A DNA stretch of 64,000 bases from G963665495 sp963677785 (GCA_963677785.2 CAXXDH010000003.1:3348001-3412000); one strand, 5' to 3'. Shown: positions 8,367 through 16,456, numbered from the stretch's first letter. Translations and numbers: made by a program. Notes: generated by a model from the letters alone, not told the origin.

Positions 8367-9029
8367 CTAGGCGTTCCGCTTGGCGGCCACTTGTTCGCGA
8401 ATCCAGCCGTACCAACCGTCCAGACCCGAGTTTTGCGTACAGGAAACTTCAAACACGGCCTGGTCCTTGTTCAGGGCCGCGGCGTGCTTTTTGGCGCGCT
8501 CCAGGTCAAAGTTCACATAGGGCAGCAGATCGATTTTTGTCAGCAGCATGACTTTGGAGATCGAGAACAGCCCCGGGTATTTTTCGGGTTTGTCGTCTCC
8601 TTCCACCACGGAAAGCAGGGCTACCTTGCCGTCTTCTCCCAGGTCGAATTCCACCGGGCAGACCAGGTTGCCGACGTTTTCAATGAACAGGATGTCGAGA
8701 TTATTCAGATCCAAGCTCTCCAGGGCCTGGCAGACCATGGATCCGTCCAGGTGGCAGCCGCCCTGCGTGTTTATCTGTACGGCCTGAGCGCCTGTGGCGG
8801 CAACACGGCGGGCATCGTTGTCGGTCATGCAGTCGCCTTCCACAACAGCCATTTTGAATTCGTCTCTCAGGTCGCTGAGCGTCCTTTCCAGCAGGGTGGT
8901 CTTGCCCGTACCGGGCGAGCTGATGAGATTAAGCACCAGTATTTTGCGGTCCGCGTACAGCTTGCGCAGCTGATCCGCGATCCGTTCGTTTGCCTCCAAC
9001 AGGTTTCTGACTACGGGTATTTCTGCCAT
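8367..9029 (-). CDS. hypB: Hydrogenase/urease nickel-insertion GTPase HypB
   Basis: HypB hydrolyses GTP to help load nickel into NiFe hydrogenase. The 220-residue protein has the P-loop SSPGTGKTT near residue 40, the metal-site C92-H93 in CHLDG, the second site cysteine in ENVGNLVCP, and a TKID guanine motif. It lacks the N-terminal CxxCGC motif and any histidine-rich stretch, so it has no nickel-storage region. The ATG is preceded by AAGGAG at a distance of eight bases. No hypA or other hyp gene is in the window. Instead it leads into the sigma54 activator with a 27-base gap, an unexpected operon partner. Confidence 0.93.
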   Translation of the reverse strand: MAEIPVVRNLLEANERIADQLRKLYADRKILVLNLISSPGTGKTTLLERTLSDLRDEFKMAVVEGDCMTDNDARRVAATGAQAVQINTQGGCHLDGSMVCQALESLDLNNLDILFIENVGNLVCPVEFDLGEDGKVALLSVVEGDDKPEKYPGLFSISKVMLLTKIDLLPYVNFDLERAKKHAAALNKDQAVFEVSCTQNSGLDGWYGWIREQVAAKRNA

Positions 9030-9640
9030 CGGGTAAACTCCTTGGCCGCTATCGGCGCGGTCTGTTCTCAGGGCGTGTCTGGCGCGCAAGATACGCCTTG
9101 CATAAGGTGATGTCAAAAGGGTGGAGAACGTTTTGCGGGGTATTCGATCTGTTCCGCAGGGAGCTTGCATAATCCTGACTGTTGCTGGTTGAAAACGAGC
9201 ATCCCGGCCCCTGGCAATGTGGTTTTGATTTTGGGAGGTCTGCTGTTGCGGCACATCCGCCGAATGTATCATCTTAATCCAGATGCAGAGACCAGGCGTT
9301 ACGATAGGGAGGTTCCATTGGAGTGCTTTCAGAGTTCCTTTCTGTGACTTTTGTATTGCCCAATGAGAAAGGAAGAGCGTATAATATGCTTGGTCAAACC
9401 ATATCATACGATGCAGGTGCGTTTTGCGAGGGATGCACAGGTGCTGGATTTATGTGATGTCGTGTTTTTATTTAACGACATTTTGCTGAATAACGGCGGT
9501 GCGGCAAAAATTTGTTTCTTTTTGTATATTCGTATAAGTTGCTTTTACTGAATCGACGTGATCAGGATCGAGAGATCGTTTTTTGCAGCAGGGGGGGCTG
9601 GATATGCATCTTTTATCGGGCATGGTGTAAAGGGTGGGAC
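9030..9640. other. Long intergenic region between hypB and the PilZ gene
   Basis: These 611 bases separate divergent genes and should hold both promoters. Short open frames exist but lack ribosome sites and protein-like composition. A short inverted repeat (GGCGTGTC ... ATACGCC near 9073-9098) is the only structure I noticed. I see no RNA gene or repeat. Confidence 0.4.
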
Positions 9641-10300
9641 ATGGTTTCTAAGCGAAACAACGTGCATCTTGCTTCCGCCTCGGAATTGGATGTCGGGTTG
9701 GGAACGAAGATGTTGCTGCGTATGGGGGGGCATAAAGCCGATATCAAAACCGAGCTTATCGGTGTCGCTCGTAATGAGTTTCTGATTGTAAAGGCGCCAG
9801 TCATTCCGGGGATACGTACGCTGTTTAGCGGAGGGGAAGACGTTGTGGTCCGGTATCTGGCCGACGGCACTATCTACGGGTTTCATTCCACCATGCTGCG
9901 GAGCCAGATGAAGCCCGTGCCGCTTTTTTTTATCGAGTACCCCTATCAGGTGGAAAAGATCGAACTGCGCAAGGAAAAGCGCGCGCATTGCTCATTGCCG
10001 AGTAAAGTGCATTGCAAATCCGGTATTTTTCCTGGAATCATCGTGGATCTCAGCAGTGGCGGCGCAAAACTGAACCTGACGTTGAGTGAACTGGATGCTG
10101 CACTTTTCCAGCTCAATGAAATGGTTATTGTTGAGATCAGTCTTTTTCAAGTGGATAAACCCGTACTGATCTCCAGCCAAATAAAAAACGTTTCCGCAGT
10201 CAAACAACTCTATGCGCTTGGGCTGCAGTTCAGGGGGCTGGAGGATGACATCAGACTGGAACTTGATGAGTACATCCAGACCTTGAGCGAACACCTGTAG
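9641..10300 (+). CDS. PilZ-domain (YcgR-like) cyclic di-GMP receptor
   Basis: PilZ proteins bind c-di-GMP and adjust motility or surface behaviour. The 219-residue product has an N-terminal PilZN/YcgR-like beta-barrel (about residues 15-100) and a C-terminal PilZ domain. The latter carries the RxxxR switch at R110-R114 (RKEKR) and the DxSxxG motif from D136 (DLSSGG), so ligand binding is expected. I chose the ATG at 9641. A longer frame to 9512 adds residues that do not look like the family. The downstream gene is convergent, ten bases away. Confidence 0.88.
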   Translation: MVSKRNNVHLASASELDVGLGTKMLLRMGGHKADIKTELIGVARNEFLIVKAPVIPGIRTLFSGGEDVVVRYLADGTIYGFHSTMLRSQMKPVPLFFIEYPYQVEKIELRKEKRAHCSLPSKVHCKSGIFPGIIVDLSSGGAKLNLTLSELDAALFQLNEMVIVEISLFQVDKPVLISSQIKNVSAVKQLYALGLQFRGLEDDIRLELDEYIQTLSEHL

Positions 10301-10310
10301 CGATTATGTC

Positions 10311-11498
10311 TTACGTGTTTTTTTTGAAGGGCAGCTGCTGGTTCATCTGGTCGATTTGCGATTGCTCCAGGAGATTGATTTCCCCGATATTTGTTTTTAG
10401 CAATGTATTCAGCCTGTTGTCGTAAAAACGATGCAGGCTGAAGTTCTGCAGGGAGATAAAACCGCGTTTGGCCTTGTGTTCGCCGCCCATACCCGGATCG
10501 TAGTGCTGGATGCCGTTGCTGATGGCCCACTCAATGGCAGTGTAATAACAGACTTCAAAATGCAGAAAGGGCCGGGGCTCAAAGCAGCCCCAGTACCTGC
10601 CGTACAGGTTGCTTCCTTTGCGGACAAAGAATGCCATGGCAATGGGGCGTTGGCTGTCCGGGTCCCGCGGTTCGCTCTGATACGCGGCCACAATCATCAG
10701 GTTGTCGCGTTTTAGTGCTGCAATATCTTGAAAAAAATCATTTTCCATGAATTTGCAGCTCCAGACGCCGAACTTGTCATTGGTGAGAACATAGAGTTCG
10801 TAAATCCATTTGAAGAAAATCTCCGGAATATCCTGCCCGGAAAACACCCGCGTATGCACGTCTTGTTCCTTCAGCGTACGGCGTTCGCGTCTGACGCTTT
10901 TGCGGGTATTGCTGTTGAATGTGGCCAGGTAGGCATCGAAATCGGGGTAGCCGTAGTTTTTCCAGGCAAACCCCTGGTGCACCCAGTCAGAATACCCCAG
11001 AGCGAGCATCTGATGGCGCCAGGACGGGTCCACAAAATGGAACGCACAGCCCAACAGCCCGTAGCTCAGACACAGGCTGTCGATGGCCTGAACCATCAGC
11101 CGGGTGATGGGGTCGGGGTCCAGATCAGGATCAATCAGAAAGCGGTAGCCGTTGGCCGGCGTAAACGGACTCATGCCCACGAGTTTGGGATAGTAATTCA
11201 GGCCCAGGTTCTGGGCCACCGCAACCCAGACATAGTCGAAAATGAATTCGCCTTCGCTGTGATCTTTGACGTAAAGCGGAGCGGCCGCCACAAGTCTGTC
11301 TCCAAGCCGTACGGCCAGATGGACAGGAGACCAGCCCGTGGCGGGAGTGGCGCTGCTTTTTTCCACGGCCCGCAGCCATTCCCAGTCCAGAAACGGATTG
11401 GGCAGCGGACGCGTCAAGGCATTCCATTGCGACCGCGGAAGATCCGTAATAGTGCGCGCCCAGCCGATGGCAAATTGCTGGTTCGGATGTAAGCTCAT
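10311..11498 (-). CDS. GNAT-fold acyltransferase, COG3146/DUF482 family
   Basis: The 395-residue protein resembles the large N-acyltransferase family COG3146 (peptidogalycan biosynthesis/recognition, DUF482). It has the paired-domain FemAB-like layout, with WEWLRAVEKS near the start, NSNTRKSVRRERR in the middle and the conserved GCFEPRPFLHFEVCYYTAI plus HYDPGMGGEHKAKRGF blocks in the C-terminal half. These blocks are the family hallmark. The substrate is unknown. The gene stands alone, convergent with the PilZ gene and divergent from the ORP-type operon. Confidence 0.85.
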   Translation of the reverse strand: MSLHPNQQFAIGWARTITDLPRSQWNALTRPLPNPFLDWEWLRAVEKSSATPATGWSPVHLAVRLGDRLVAAAPLYVKDHSEGEFIFDYVWVAVAQNLGLNYYPKLVGMSPFTPANGYRFLIDPDLDPDPITRLMVQAIDSLCLSYGLLGCAFHFVDPSWRHQMLALGYSDWVHQGFAWKNYGYPDFDAYLATFNSNTRKSVRRERRTLKEQDVHTRVFSGQDIPEIFFKWIYELYVLTNDKFGVWSCKFMENDFFQDIAALKRDNLMIVAAYQSEPRDPDSQRPIAMAFFVRKGSNLYGRYWGCFEPRPFLHFEVCYYTAIEWAISNGIQHYDPGMGGEHKAKRGFISLQNFSLHRFYDNRLNTLLKTNIGEINLLEQSQIDQMNQQLPFKKNT

Positions 11499-11709
11499 AC
11501 CGTATAGTATACGGCTTATTTACGGGCTTGTCATCTTTTGGATGTTTTTTGGCGAGTTCTTTAGTCGGTCTTGCCTGGATTAGCGGTTTCTTTCCGTTTT
11601 CAAAATATGCGGCGTGTCGGCGACAGGAAATTCAGTGATTTTTTTGTTGTCATAACCAGCCGCATTTTCGTGACAAAAATAACCCGCAAAAAAAAGCTGG
11701 GAAAAGTGG

Positions 11710-11738
11710 TTGACAATGATTGTCAGCGGGCTTAGATG
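11710..11738 (+). promoter_or_regulatory. Sigma70-type promoter overlapped by a Fur-like operator
   Basis: TTGACA at 11710-11715 and TAGATG at 11733-11738 are spaced by 17 bases. The -35 box is covered by the perfect 7-1-7 palindrome TGACAATGATTGTCA (11711-11725), which differs from the Fur core TGATAATNATTATCA by one base per half-site. The operon start codon is at 11773. Confidence 0.6.
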
Positions 11739-11749
11739 CTCATATGAGC
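11738..11749. promoter_or_regulatory. 12-bp palindrome at the transcription start of the ORP-type operon
   Basis: GCTCATATGAGC is a perfect palindrome placed where transcription from the promoter above should begin. It could be the operator of the DUF134 helix-turn-helix protein encoded just downstream. This is inference from position and symmetry. Confidence 0.45.
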
Positions 11750-11772
11750 AAAACAAAAAAAGGTGGGAGCAG

Positions 11773-12465
11773 ATGCCAAGACCACGAAAGTGTAGAAAAA
11801 TCAGTGAGACACCAAAGGTAACGTATTTCAAGCCCCGAGGCGTTCCCATGAATGAACTCGTGGAATCGCGCATCACCTACGAGGAACTCGAGGCCATACG
11901 CCTGGCGGATCTCGAAGGGCTTACCATGGAAGAGGCCGCAGGGCGGATGCATGTTTCACGGCATACCTTCGGACGCGTGCTGGCTCAGGCGCATACGGCG
12001 GTTGCCCGTGCGCTCGTGGACGGACAGGCTCTGCGTATTGACGGAGGACATTACGAGGTCACGGAAGTGCCCCAAGACACTGCGGAACCCGTTTCCGCAA
12101 AGGAGTTGAGCATGAGTAAGGTAGCAGTCACAAGCGACGGACCGACCCTGCAGGACCAGGTAGATCCCAGATTCGGCCGTGCCGGGGGGTTTGTCGTAGT
12201 GGATACGGAGACCATGGCATTTGAGTACGTGGATAACGGCGCGTCCCAGGCCTTGTCCCAGGGCGCCGGCATTCAGGCTGCGGAACGCATCGTAGCAGCG
12301 GGCGCCGGGATTTTGTTGACCGGATCGGTAGGTCCCAAGGCTTTTACGGCCTTGAAGGCAGCCGGTGTTCAAGTGGGCCAGAATCTCAGCGGATTGACCG
12401 TTGCCGATGCTGTCGCCAAATTCAAGGCCGGTGAAGTCGAACTGGCTTCGGGGCCGAACAGGTAG
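11773..12465 (+). CDS. DUF134 DNA-binding protein fused to a NifX-like domain (ORP-type)
   Basis: Residues 1 to about 95 are a DUF134 helix-turn-helix domain (MPRPRKCRKI start, ELEAIRLADLEGLTMEEAA, then VSRHTFGRVL). Residues about 114-230 are a NifX/ORP-like domain (VTSDGPTLQDQVDPRFGRA, then ILLTGSVGPKAF), the fold that holds the molybdenum-copper cluster in the orange protein. The ATG at 11773 has GGTGGGAG upstream. Inside the gene an in-frame ATG at 12112 is preceded by a strong AAGGAG, so the NifX half may also be made alone. The gene heads an operon with two ATPases; the function is inferred from the orp locus of Desulfovibrio. Confidence 0.88.
   Translation: MPRPRKCRKISETPKVTYFKPRGVPMNELVESRITYEELEAIRLADLEGLTMEEAAGRMHVSRHTFGRVLAQAHTAVARALVDGQALRIDGGHYEVTEVPQDTAEPVSAKELSMSKVAVTSDGPTLQDQVDPRFGRAGGFVVVDTETMAFEYVDNGASQALSQGAGIQAAERIVAAGAGILLTGSVGPKAFTALKAAGVQVGQNLSGLTVADAVAKFKAGEVELASGPNR
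12100..12114 (+). promoter_or_regulatory. Internal ribosome binding site and in-frame ATG
   Basis: AAGGAG at 12100-12105 lies six bases before an ATG at 12112, in frame with the fusion gene. It falls exactly at the junction between the DUF134 and NifX-like domains. Translation from here would give a 117-residue stand-alone NifX/ORP-like protein. Confidence 0.55.
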
Positions 12466-12474
12466 GAGTCAGGA

Positions 12475-13347
12475 ATGATCATTTCCGTTGCCAGTGGTAA
12501 AGGGGGCACAGGAAAGACCACGGTCTCCGCTTCGCTGGTATCCGTATGGGAAACGCCCGTGGTGGCTGTGGATCTGGATGTGGAAGAACCCAATCTGCAT
12601 CTGTTTCTCAAGCCGGAGATCCGGCAGCGCGAACGCGTCACGCTGGAAATTCCCGTCATTGACGAGAGCAAATGCACCTTGTGCCGGACGTGCGTGGATT
12701 TTTGCCGGTTCAAGGCCATAACCATCATGGGCGATATTCCTATGGTCTTTGATGAGATGTGCCATGGCTGCGGCGGTTGCCTGGCACTTTGCCCGGAAGA
12801 CGCGTTGAGCAGCGGCGAACGCGATCTCGGCGATCTGGAGCAGGGTGCCGGTCCGGGTTTCAGTTTTCTGGCAGGGCGGTTGCGTATCGGGGAGGCCATG
12901 GCGCCGCCCTTGATGCGGGTGGTCAAAAAGCGACTGGCTCCGCTACAGGAACAAGAAAACGCCGACGCCATTATTGATGCTCCTCCGGGAGTAAGCTGTC
13001 CGGCCATCAACGCCGTGATGGACAGCGACGTCATTGTTCTGGTCACCGAGCCCACGCCTTTTGGTTTTCATGATTTCAAGCTGGCCTGGGAAGCGTTCGC
13101 GCCCATAGGCAAGCCCATGGGCGTGGTGATCAATCGTGCGGGCATCGGCGATTCCACCGTGCAGGATTTCTGCCGGGACAATGGGCTGCCCATTCTGGCG
13201 GAAATTCCCTTTCAGCGCACGGTGGCCGAAGGGTATTCCAAAGGGCAGATTATCGCCACATTGAATGACGAACTTCGCTCGATTTTCTGTTCGATCCGTG
13301 ACAAAATCCGGACGGAGCTCGCAGTCAAGGAGGCCCTCAATGCGTGA
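12475..13347 (+). CDS. MinD/Mrp-type ATPase with inserted 2[4Fe-4S] ferredoxin domain (ORP complex, first)
   Basis: The 290-residue protein has the deviant Walker A GKGGTGKTT near residue 8, then an inserted ferredoxin domain with C67, C70, C73, C77 and C96, C99, C102, C106. The remaining MinD fold follows (DAPPGVSCP, VTEPTPFG). Paired genes of this type belong to the ORP complex of anaerobes, implicated in metal-cofactor handling and cell division in Desulfovibrio. The start lies nine bases after the fusion gene, with GTAGGAG before the ATG. The last eight bases overlap the next ATPase gene. Confidence 0.92.
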   Translation: MIISVASGKGGTGKTTVSASLVSVWETPVVAVDLDVEEPNLHLFLKPEIRQRERVTLEIPVIDESKCTLCRTCVDFCRFKAITIMGDIPMVFDEMCHGCGGCLALCPEDALSSGERDLGDLEQGAGPGFSFLAGRLRIGEAMAPPLMRVVKKRLAPLQEQENADAIIDAPPGVSCPAINAVMDSDVIVLVTEPTPFGFHDFKLAWEAFAPIGKPMGVVINRAGIGDSTVQDFCRDNGLPILAEIPFQRTVAEGYSKGQIIATLNDELRSIFCSIRDKIRTELAVKEALNA

Positions 13348-14254
13348 GATTGTTATTATCAGCGGCAAGGGGGGCACGGGAAAGACAACACTGACCGCCG
13401 CCTTTGCCCATCTGGCAAAAAATAAAATCATCTGTGATCTGGATGTGGACGCGCCGGATCTGCACATTCTGCTCGAACCGCAGGTACAGTACGAAGAAGA
13501 ATTCATTTCCGGCAATGAGGCGGTTATCAATCCGGACGCCTGTGTCGGCTGCGGCGAATGCCAGGAGCGCTGCCGCTGGGAAGCCGTCATGGCTCCCGGG
13601 GAAGGTGAAACCGCCTACAGGGTGGACCCGCTGCGTTGCGAAGGCTGCATGGTTTGCGTACGTTTTTGTCCGGCCCAGGCCATTGATTTCCCCCGCAAGC
13701 ATTGCGGAGTTTGGTATAAAAGCGTAACCCGGTTCGGACCCATGGCGCACGCGCAGTTGCACCCGGGTGAGGAGAATTCCGGACTGCTGGTAACCTTGTT
13801 GAAGAAAAAAGCCAGGGAAATGGCAGAGGAACAGGGGCTTGATCTGATCCTCTGCGACGGTGCGCCGGGCATCGGCTGCCCGGTAATCAGCTCGCTGGCC
13901 GGCACCAACCTGGCCGTGGTGGTCACGGAACCCACGCCTTCCGGGAGGCACGACCTCGAACGCGTCGCCCAGTTGTGCGGACATTTCAAGGTGCCCGTGA
14001 CGGTCATAGTGAACAAGGCGGATCTCAACCCGCAGCAAGCCGGTCAGATCAGGGCCTACTGCGCTGAGAAGGGCTACGAAGTCCTGGCCGAATTGCCCCA
14101 TGACAACCAGGTCACCGAAGCCATGGTCAAACGGTTGACCGTGACCGAATTGCCCGGCTCGGCCTTTGCGGAAATCTTGCACAGCGCGTGGGCGCGAATT
14201 GAAAAGATTGCCGGCATCGACACTCCCGCGGTCGTTGCCCAGGAATCGATATAA
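13340..14254 (+). CDS. MinD/Mrp-type ATPase with inserted 2[4Fe-4S] ferredoxin domain (ORP complex, second)
   Basis: This is a paralogue of the preceding ATPase with the same layout: GKGGTGKTT near residue 9, then cysteine clusters starting at C68, C71, C74 and C78 and continuing with CEGCMVCVRFCP. The MinD half carries DGAPGIGCP and VTEPTPSG. The ATG at 13340 has AAGGAGG six bases upstream and overlaps the end of the first ATPase by eight bases, a typical coupling for subunits made in equal amounts. A heterodimer with the first ATPase is likely. Its role in an ORP-like complex is inferred from gene order. Confidence 0.92.
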   Translation: MREIVIISGKGGTGKTTLTAAFAHLAKNKIICDLDVDAPDLHILLEPQVQYEEEFISGNEAVINPDACVGCGECQERCRWEAVMAPGEGETAYRVDPLRCEGCMVCVRFCPAQAIDFPRKHCGVWYKSVTRFGPMAHAQLHPGEENSGLLVTLLKKKAREMAEEQGLDLILCDGAPGIGCPVISSLAGTNLAVVVTEPTPSGRHDLERVAQLCGHFKVPVTVIVNKADLNPQQAGQIRAYCAEKGYEVLAELPHDNQVTEAMVKRLTVTELPGSAFAEILHSAWARIEKIAGIDTPAVVAQESI

Positions 14255-14267
14255 TCAGGAGGAACTA

Positions 14268-14648
14268 ATGGAAAAGTCAGTAATTGCCGTCCCTTCCACA
14301 ATGCCGGGTGGGCTGGAATCCGCCTTGGGCATGCATTTCGGACACTGCGATCTGTACACGGTGGTCGAAGCTGAAAACGGTGAAATCACCAAAGTGGGCA
14401 CGCTTCCCAACGTACCGCACATGCAGGGCGGATGCATGGCTCCGGTAAATCATTTGTCCGAAAATGGAGTCAACGTACTTATTGCCGGCGGCATGGGAAT
14501 GCGCCCGCTGATGGGCTTCAACCAGGTGGGCATTCAGGTGTTCTACGGCGCTGACGCCCCTACGGTGGGCGAAGCAGTAAACGCCTTTCTGGCAGGCAAG
14601 CTGGTGCCTTTCAGCTCTGAAAACACCTGCGGGGGCGGCGGCTCTTAA
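14268..14648 (+). CDS. NifX/NifB-family cofactor-binding protein (ORP-type)
   Basis: The 126-residue product belongs to the small dinitrogenase cofactor family. It opens MEKSVIAVPSTMPGGLES, then has GMHFGHCDLYTVV, HMQGGCMAP and LIAGGMGMRPL, the usual family blocks with a histidine/cysteine pair (H, C in FGHCD). The C-terminus is CGGGGS. AGGAGG lies five bases before the ATG, and the gap to the upstream ATPase is 13 bases, so it is in the same operon. It probably binds or carries a metal-sulfur cofactor. Confidence 0.9.
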   Translation: MEKSVIAVPSTMPGGLESALGMHFGHCDLYTVVEAENGEITKVGTLPNVPHMQGGCMAPVNHLSENGVNVLIAGGMGMRPLMGFNQVGIQVFYGADAPTVGEAVNAFLAGKLVPFSSENTCGGGGS

Positions 14649-14932
14649 ACTTTGTTCGCAGCACAGTCTGCGGCAGGAGGGGGCGAGGCCGTCACAAGCC
14701 AGTGTTGTACGAGCCCCGCTCCCATATGCCTCTCCCACCCGGAACGCCACGACGCGACGCCGGGGAAAGGGCCGCGTATCGGCTTGCCTGAGTGATTGCT
14801 TCTGGTTTATTTAGTACGGCGCATCGATTCTTCGGAAAAATCCCTTCCGCCGCAGAAACAGGCAGGAGAGGGAGAATCAACAGTCGCCATGTCCTTAAAA
14901 ATCAGGAGCAAGAGGAATTGTCAGACGAAGGA

Positions 14933-15325
14933 ATGACCTACGAATTTTATAGCGGTCGCTTTCTGTTGCATATGACCGATCCGCAAAATCTGGGCGAGCT
15001 TGCGACTCCGGACGGACAAGCCCAGCTTTTGGGAGAATGCGGAGACAGTGTCGGCATGCAGTTGGCGGTCAAAGATAACGTGATCGAGGCCGTGCGCATC
15101 CAACCCAACGGCTGCGCGCATACGCTGGTCTGCTCGAGTGTGGTAAGCCAGATGGCTACAGGCCGTACGTTGGAACAGGCTCTGGAGATCAATCCGGAAG
15201 ATGTCATCGACTACCTGGGCACTCTGCCGGAAGACCATTATCACTGCGCCCGGCTGGCAGTGAATACGCTGGGCGAAGCTGTGGCCGACTACCATTACAG
15301 ACTGCGTACACAGCAGGAACAGTAA
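14933..15325 (+). CDS. IscU/NifU-N-like Fe-S scaffold protein
   Basis: The 130-residue protein follows the IscU fold with its three cluster cysteines in order: GECGDSVGM near residue 36, GCAHTLVCSS near 61 and HYHCARLA near 102. The first motif is slightly changed from the usual NPxCGD. It would assemble iron-sulfur clusters for transfer, plausibly to the ferredoxin-MinD ATPases upstream. A gap of 284 bases separates it from the NifX gene. The start is uncertain: ATG 14933 lacks spacing to a ribosome site, whereas the in-frame TTG at 14918 has AGGAG nine bases before it. Confidence 0.85.
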   Translation: MTYEFYSGRFLLHMTDPQNLGELATPDGQAQLLGECGDSVGMQLAVKDNVIEAVRIQPNGCAHTLVCSSVVSQMATGRTLEQALEINPEDVIDYLGTLPEDHYHCARLAVNTLGEAVADYHYRLRTQQEQ

Positions 15326-15345
15326 CCAACCGAAGGAGTGCTACC

Positions 15346-15594
15346 ATGCCCATATTTGATATTAGGTGTGCGGACTGCGGGAAAAGCGGCGAAGTGATCC
15401 AGATTTCGGACGGCCCGCTGACCTGTCCGCATTGCGGCAGCACCAACACGGAAAAACAATTGGCCGCCACGAGCACATTGACCGGAAAAACGCCCATGTC
15501 GCATCCTGGACCCGGAGATACGGCCTGTTGCGGCAGCACGCCTGGCGCAGCCGGTTGCGCAGGCCCCGGTTCTTGTTGCGGCAAGAACTTTTGA
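15346..15594 (+). CDS. FmdB-like zinc-ribbon protein with Cys-rich tail
   Basis: The 82-residue product starts with an FmdB-type zinc ribbon (MPIFDIRCADCG, then CPHCGS), where two CxxC pairs bind zinc. The tail is rich in cysteine and glycine (ACCGSTPGAAGC, GSCCGKNF), unusual for the family and possibly a metal-binding extension. AAGGAG precedes the ATG by seven bases. It follows the IscU-like gene by 20 bases in the same operon. FmdB proteins are poorly understood regulatory or metal proteins, so only the fold is assigned. Confidence 0.85.
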   Translation: MPIFDIRCADCGKSGEVIQISDGPLTCPHCGSTNTEKQLAATSTLTGKTPMSHPGPGDTACCGSTPGAAGCAGPGSCCGKNF

Positions 15595-15660
15595 TGCTAA
15601 CAGGCGCGGATAAATCGCTCCCTAGCGGACGGTTTCCTAGCGGCGCCAGAGGGCAGAAAT

Positions 15661-16032
15661 ATGAAAATAGTTATTGTGACCCCGCGTAAGGACGAACTTC
15701 AGGATTTTGTCGGTGCCCTGGAAGCAAAAGATATGGTTACCCTTTTTTGGGCTAAGGCTTATGAGCCGGGGCTCGAGTTGGTGAAAACGGAAACTCCGGA
15801 GGTCGTGATTCTGGATGCGGCGCTTTCGGAAAAAGACGGCAAGGATTTTTTGACGGAGCTGCTGCAAGTGAACGCCATGATCAATACCGCCGTGATCAGC
15901 CCGCTCAAGGAAGCGGATTTTCATGAGCGTACGGAAGGGCTTGGCGTACTGGCCAGACTGCCTTTTAATCCGGAAGCACAGGATGCGGGCAGGCTGCTCA
16001 AAAAACTGGCTGCAGTCGGTCTGAAATTTTAA
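15661..16032 (+). CDS. Receiver-like protein with degenerate active site
   Basis: The 123-residue protein has the length and alternating pattern of a CheY-type receiver. The phospho-acceptor aspartate is kept in VVILDAALSEKDG, and a serine follows at the usual threonine/serine position (AVISPL). The conserved lysine region near the C-terminus reads ARLPFNP, so the lysine is lost. The N-terminal acidic pair is also missing (MKIVIVTPRKDE). Phosphorylation-independent signalling or protein docking is therefore likely. It ends the ORP-type operon, 66 bases after the zinc-ribbon gene. Confidence 0.72.
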   Translation: MKIVIVTPRKDELQDFVGALEAKDMVTLFWAKAYEPGLELVKTETPEVVILDAALSEKDGKDFLTELLQVNAMINTAVISPLKEADFHERTEGLGVLARLPFNPEAQDAGRLLKKLAAVGLKF

Positions 16033-16207
16033 GGGTGTGCTTCGAAATTATTTCATCGCGAGGTTGAGCAAGGATTTCATCAGGCAAGGCTGAAGAGAAA
16101 AAAGATCCGCAGGCGTAGTGGTACTACGTCAAGTTTTTTTTCCTTGAAAACGCAGCATGGTGGAATTCTGGCCAAGCGTAGCGGAAAGGAATTTTGAAAC
16201 ACGACCC
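16033..16207. repeat. Dispersed ~175-bp repeat with inverted ends, copy 2
   Basis: This is the second copy of the repeat at 2886-3062, in the same orientation. It starts directly at the stop of the receiver-like gene (GGGTGTGCTTCGAAATTA) and ends GAAACACGACCC, an imperfect inverted match. An internal perfect hairpin GTAGTGGTACTAC is present. The block with GAAAACGCAGCATGGTGG is almost identical in both copies. Confidence 0.75.
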
Positions 16208-16456
16208 ACGCATATTCTCTCCCTTGACGGCAGCGGTTTTTTTGCAATGGCAGGCCGCTGCCGCCCTTTTTCATGAGGGGCGCTCATGCCGCACCGGAAG
16301 CAACAGGTTTGCTTTGAGAGAACCCCGGTGTCGATCAGCAGTATCCCCGAGTTTTGTCAGGAACACGGTACATTATGTGAATTTTGTACGCCGTGTTGTC
16401 CCGCCATGTTAAAAAAGATAGAGCACGCCTGTTGCGTTTTATCAAAGGAGATATCC

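Noticed and set aside
7377..9110. 577-codon open frame on the plus strand opposite the sigma54 activator and hypB
   Set aside because: It is antisense to two genes with complete family motifs, its composition is unlike a folded protein, and it has no ribosome site. Long antisense frames are common where third positions are GC-rich.
14649..14932. Possible riboswitch or small RNA between the NifX and IscU-like genes
   Set aside because: Several GC-rich inverted segments exist, but I could not match them to a known element, and no terminator or promoter is clear.
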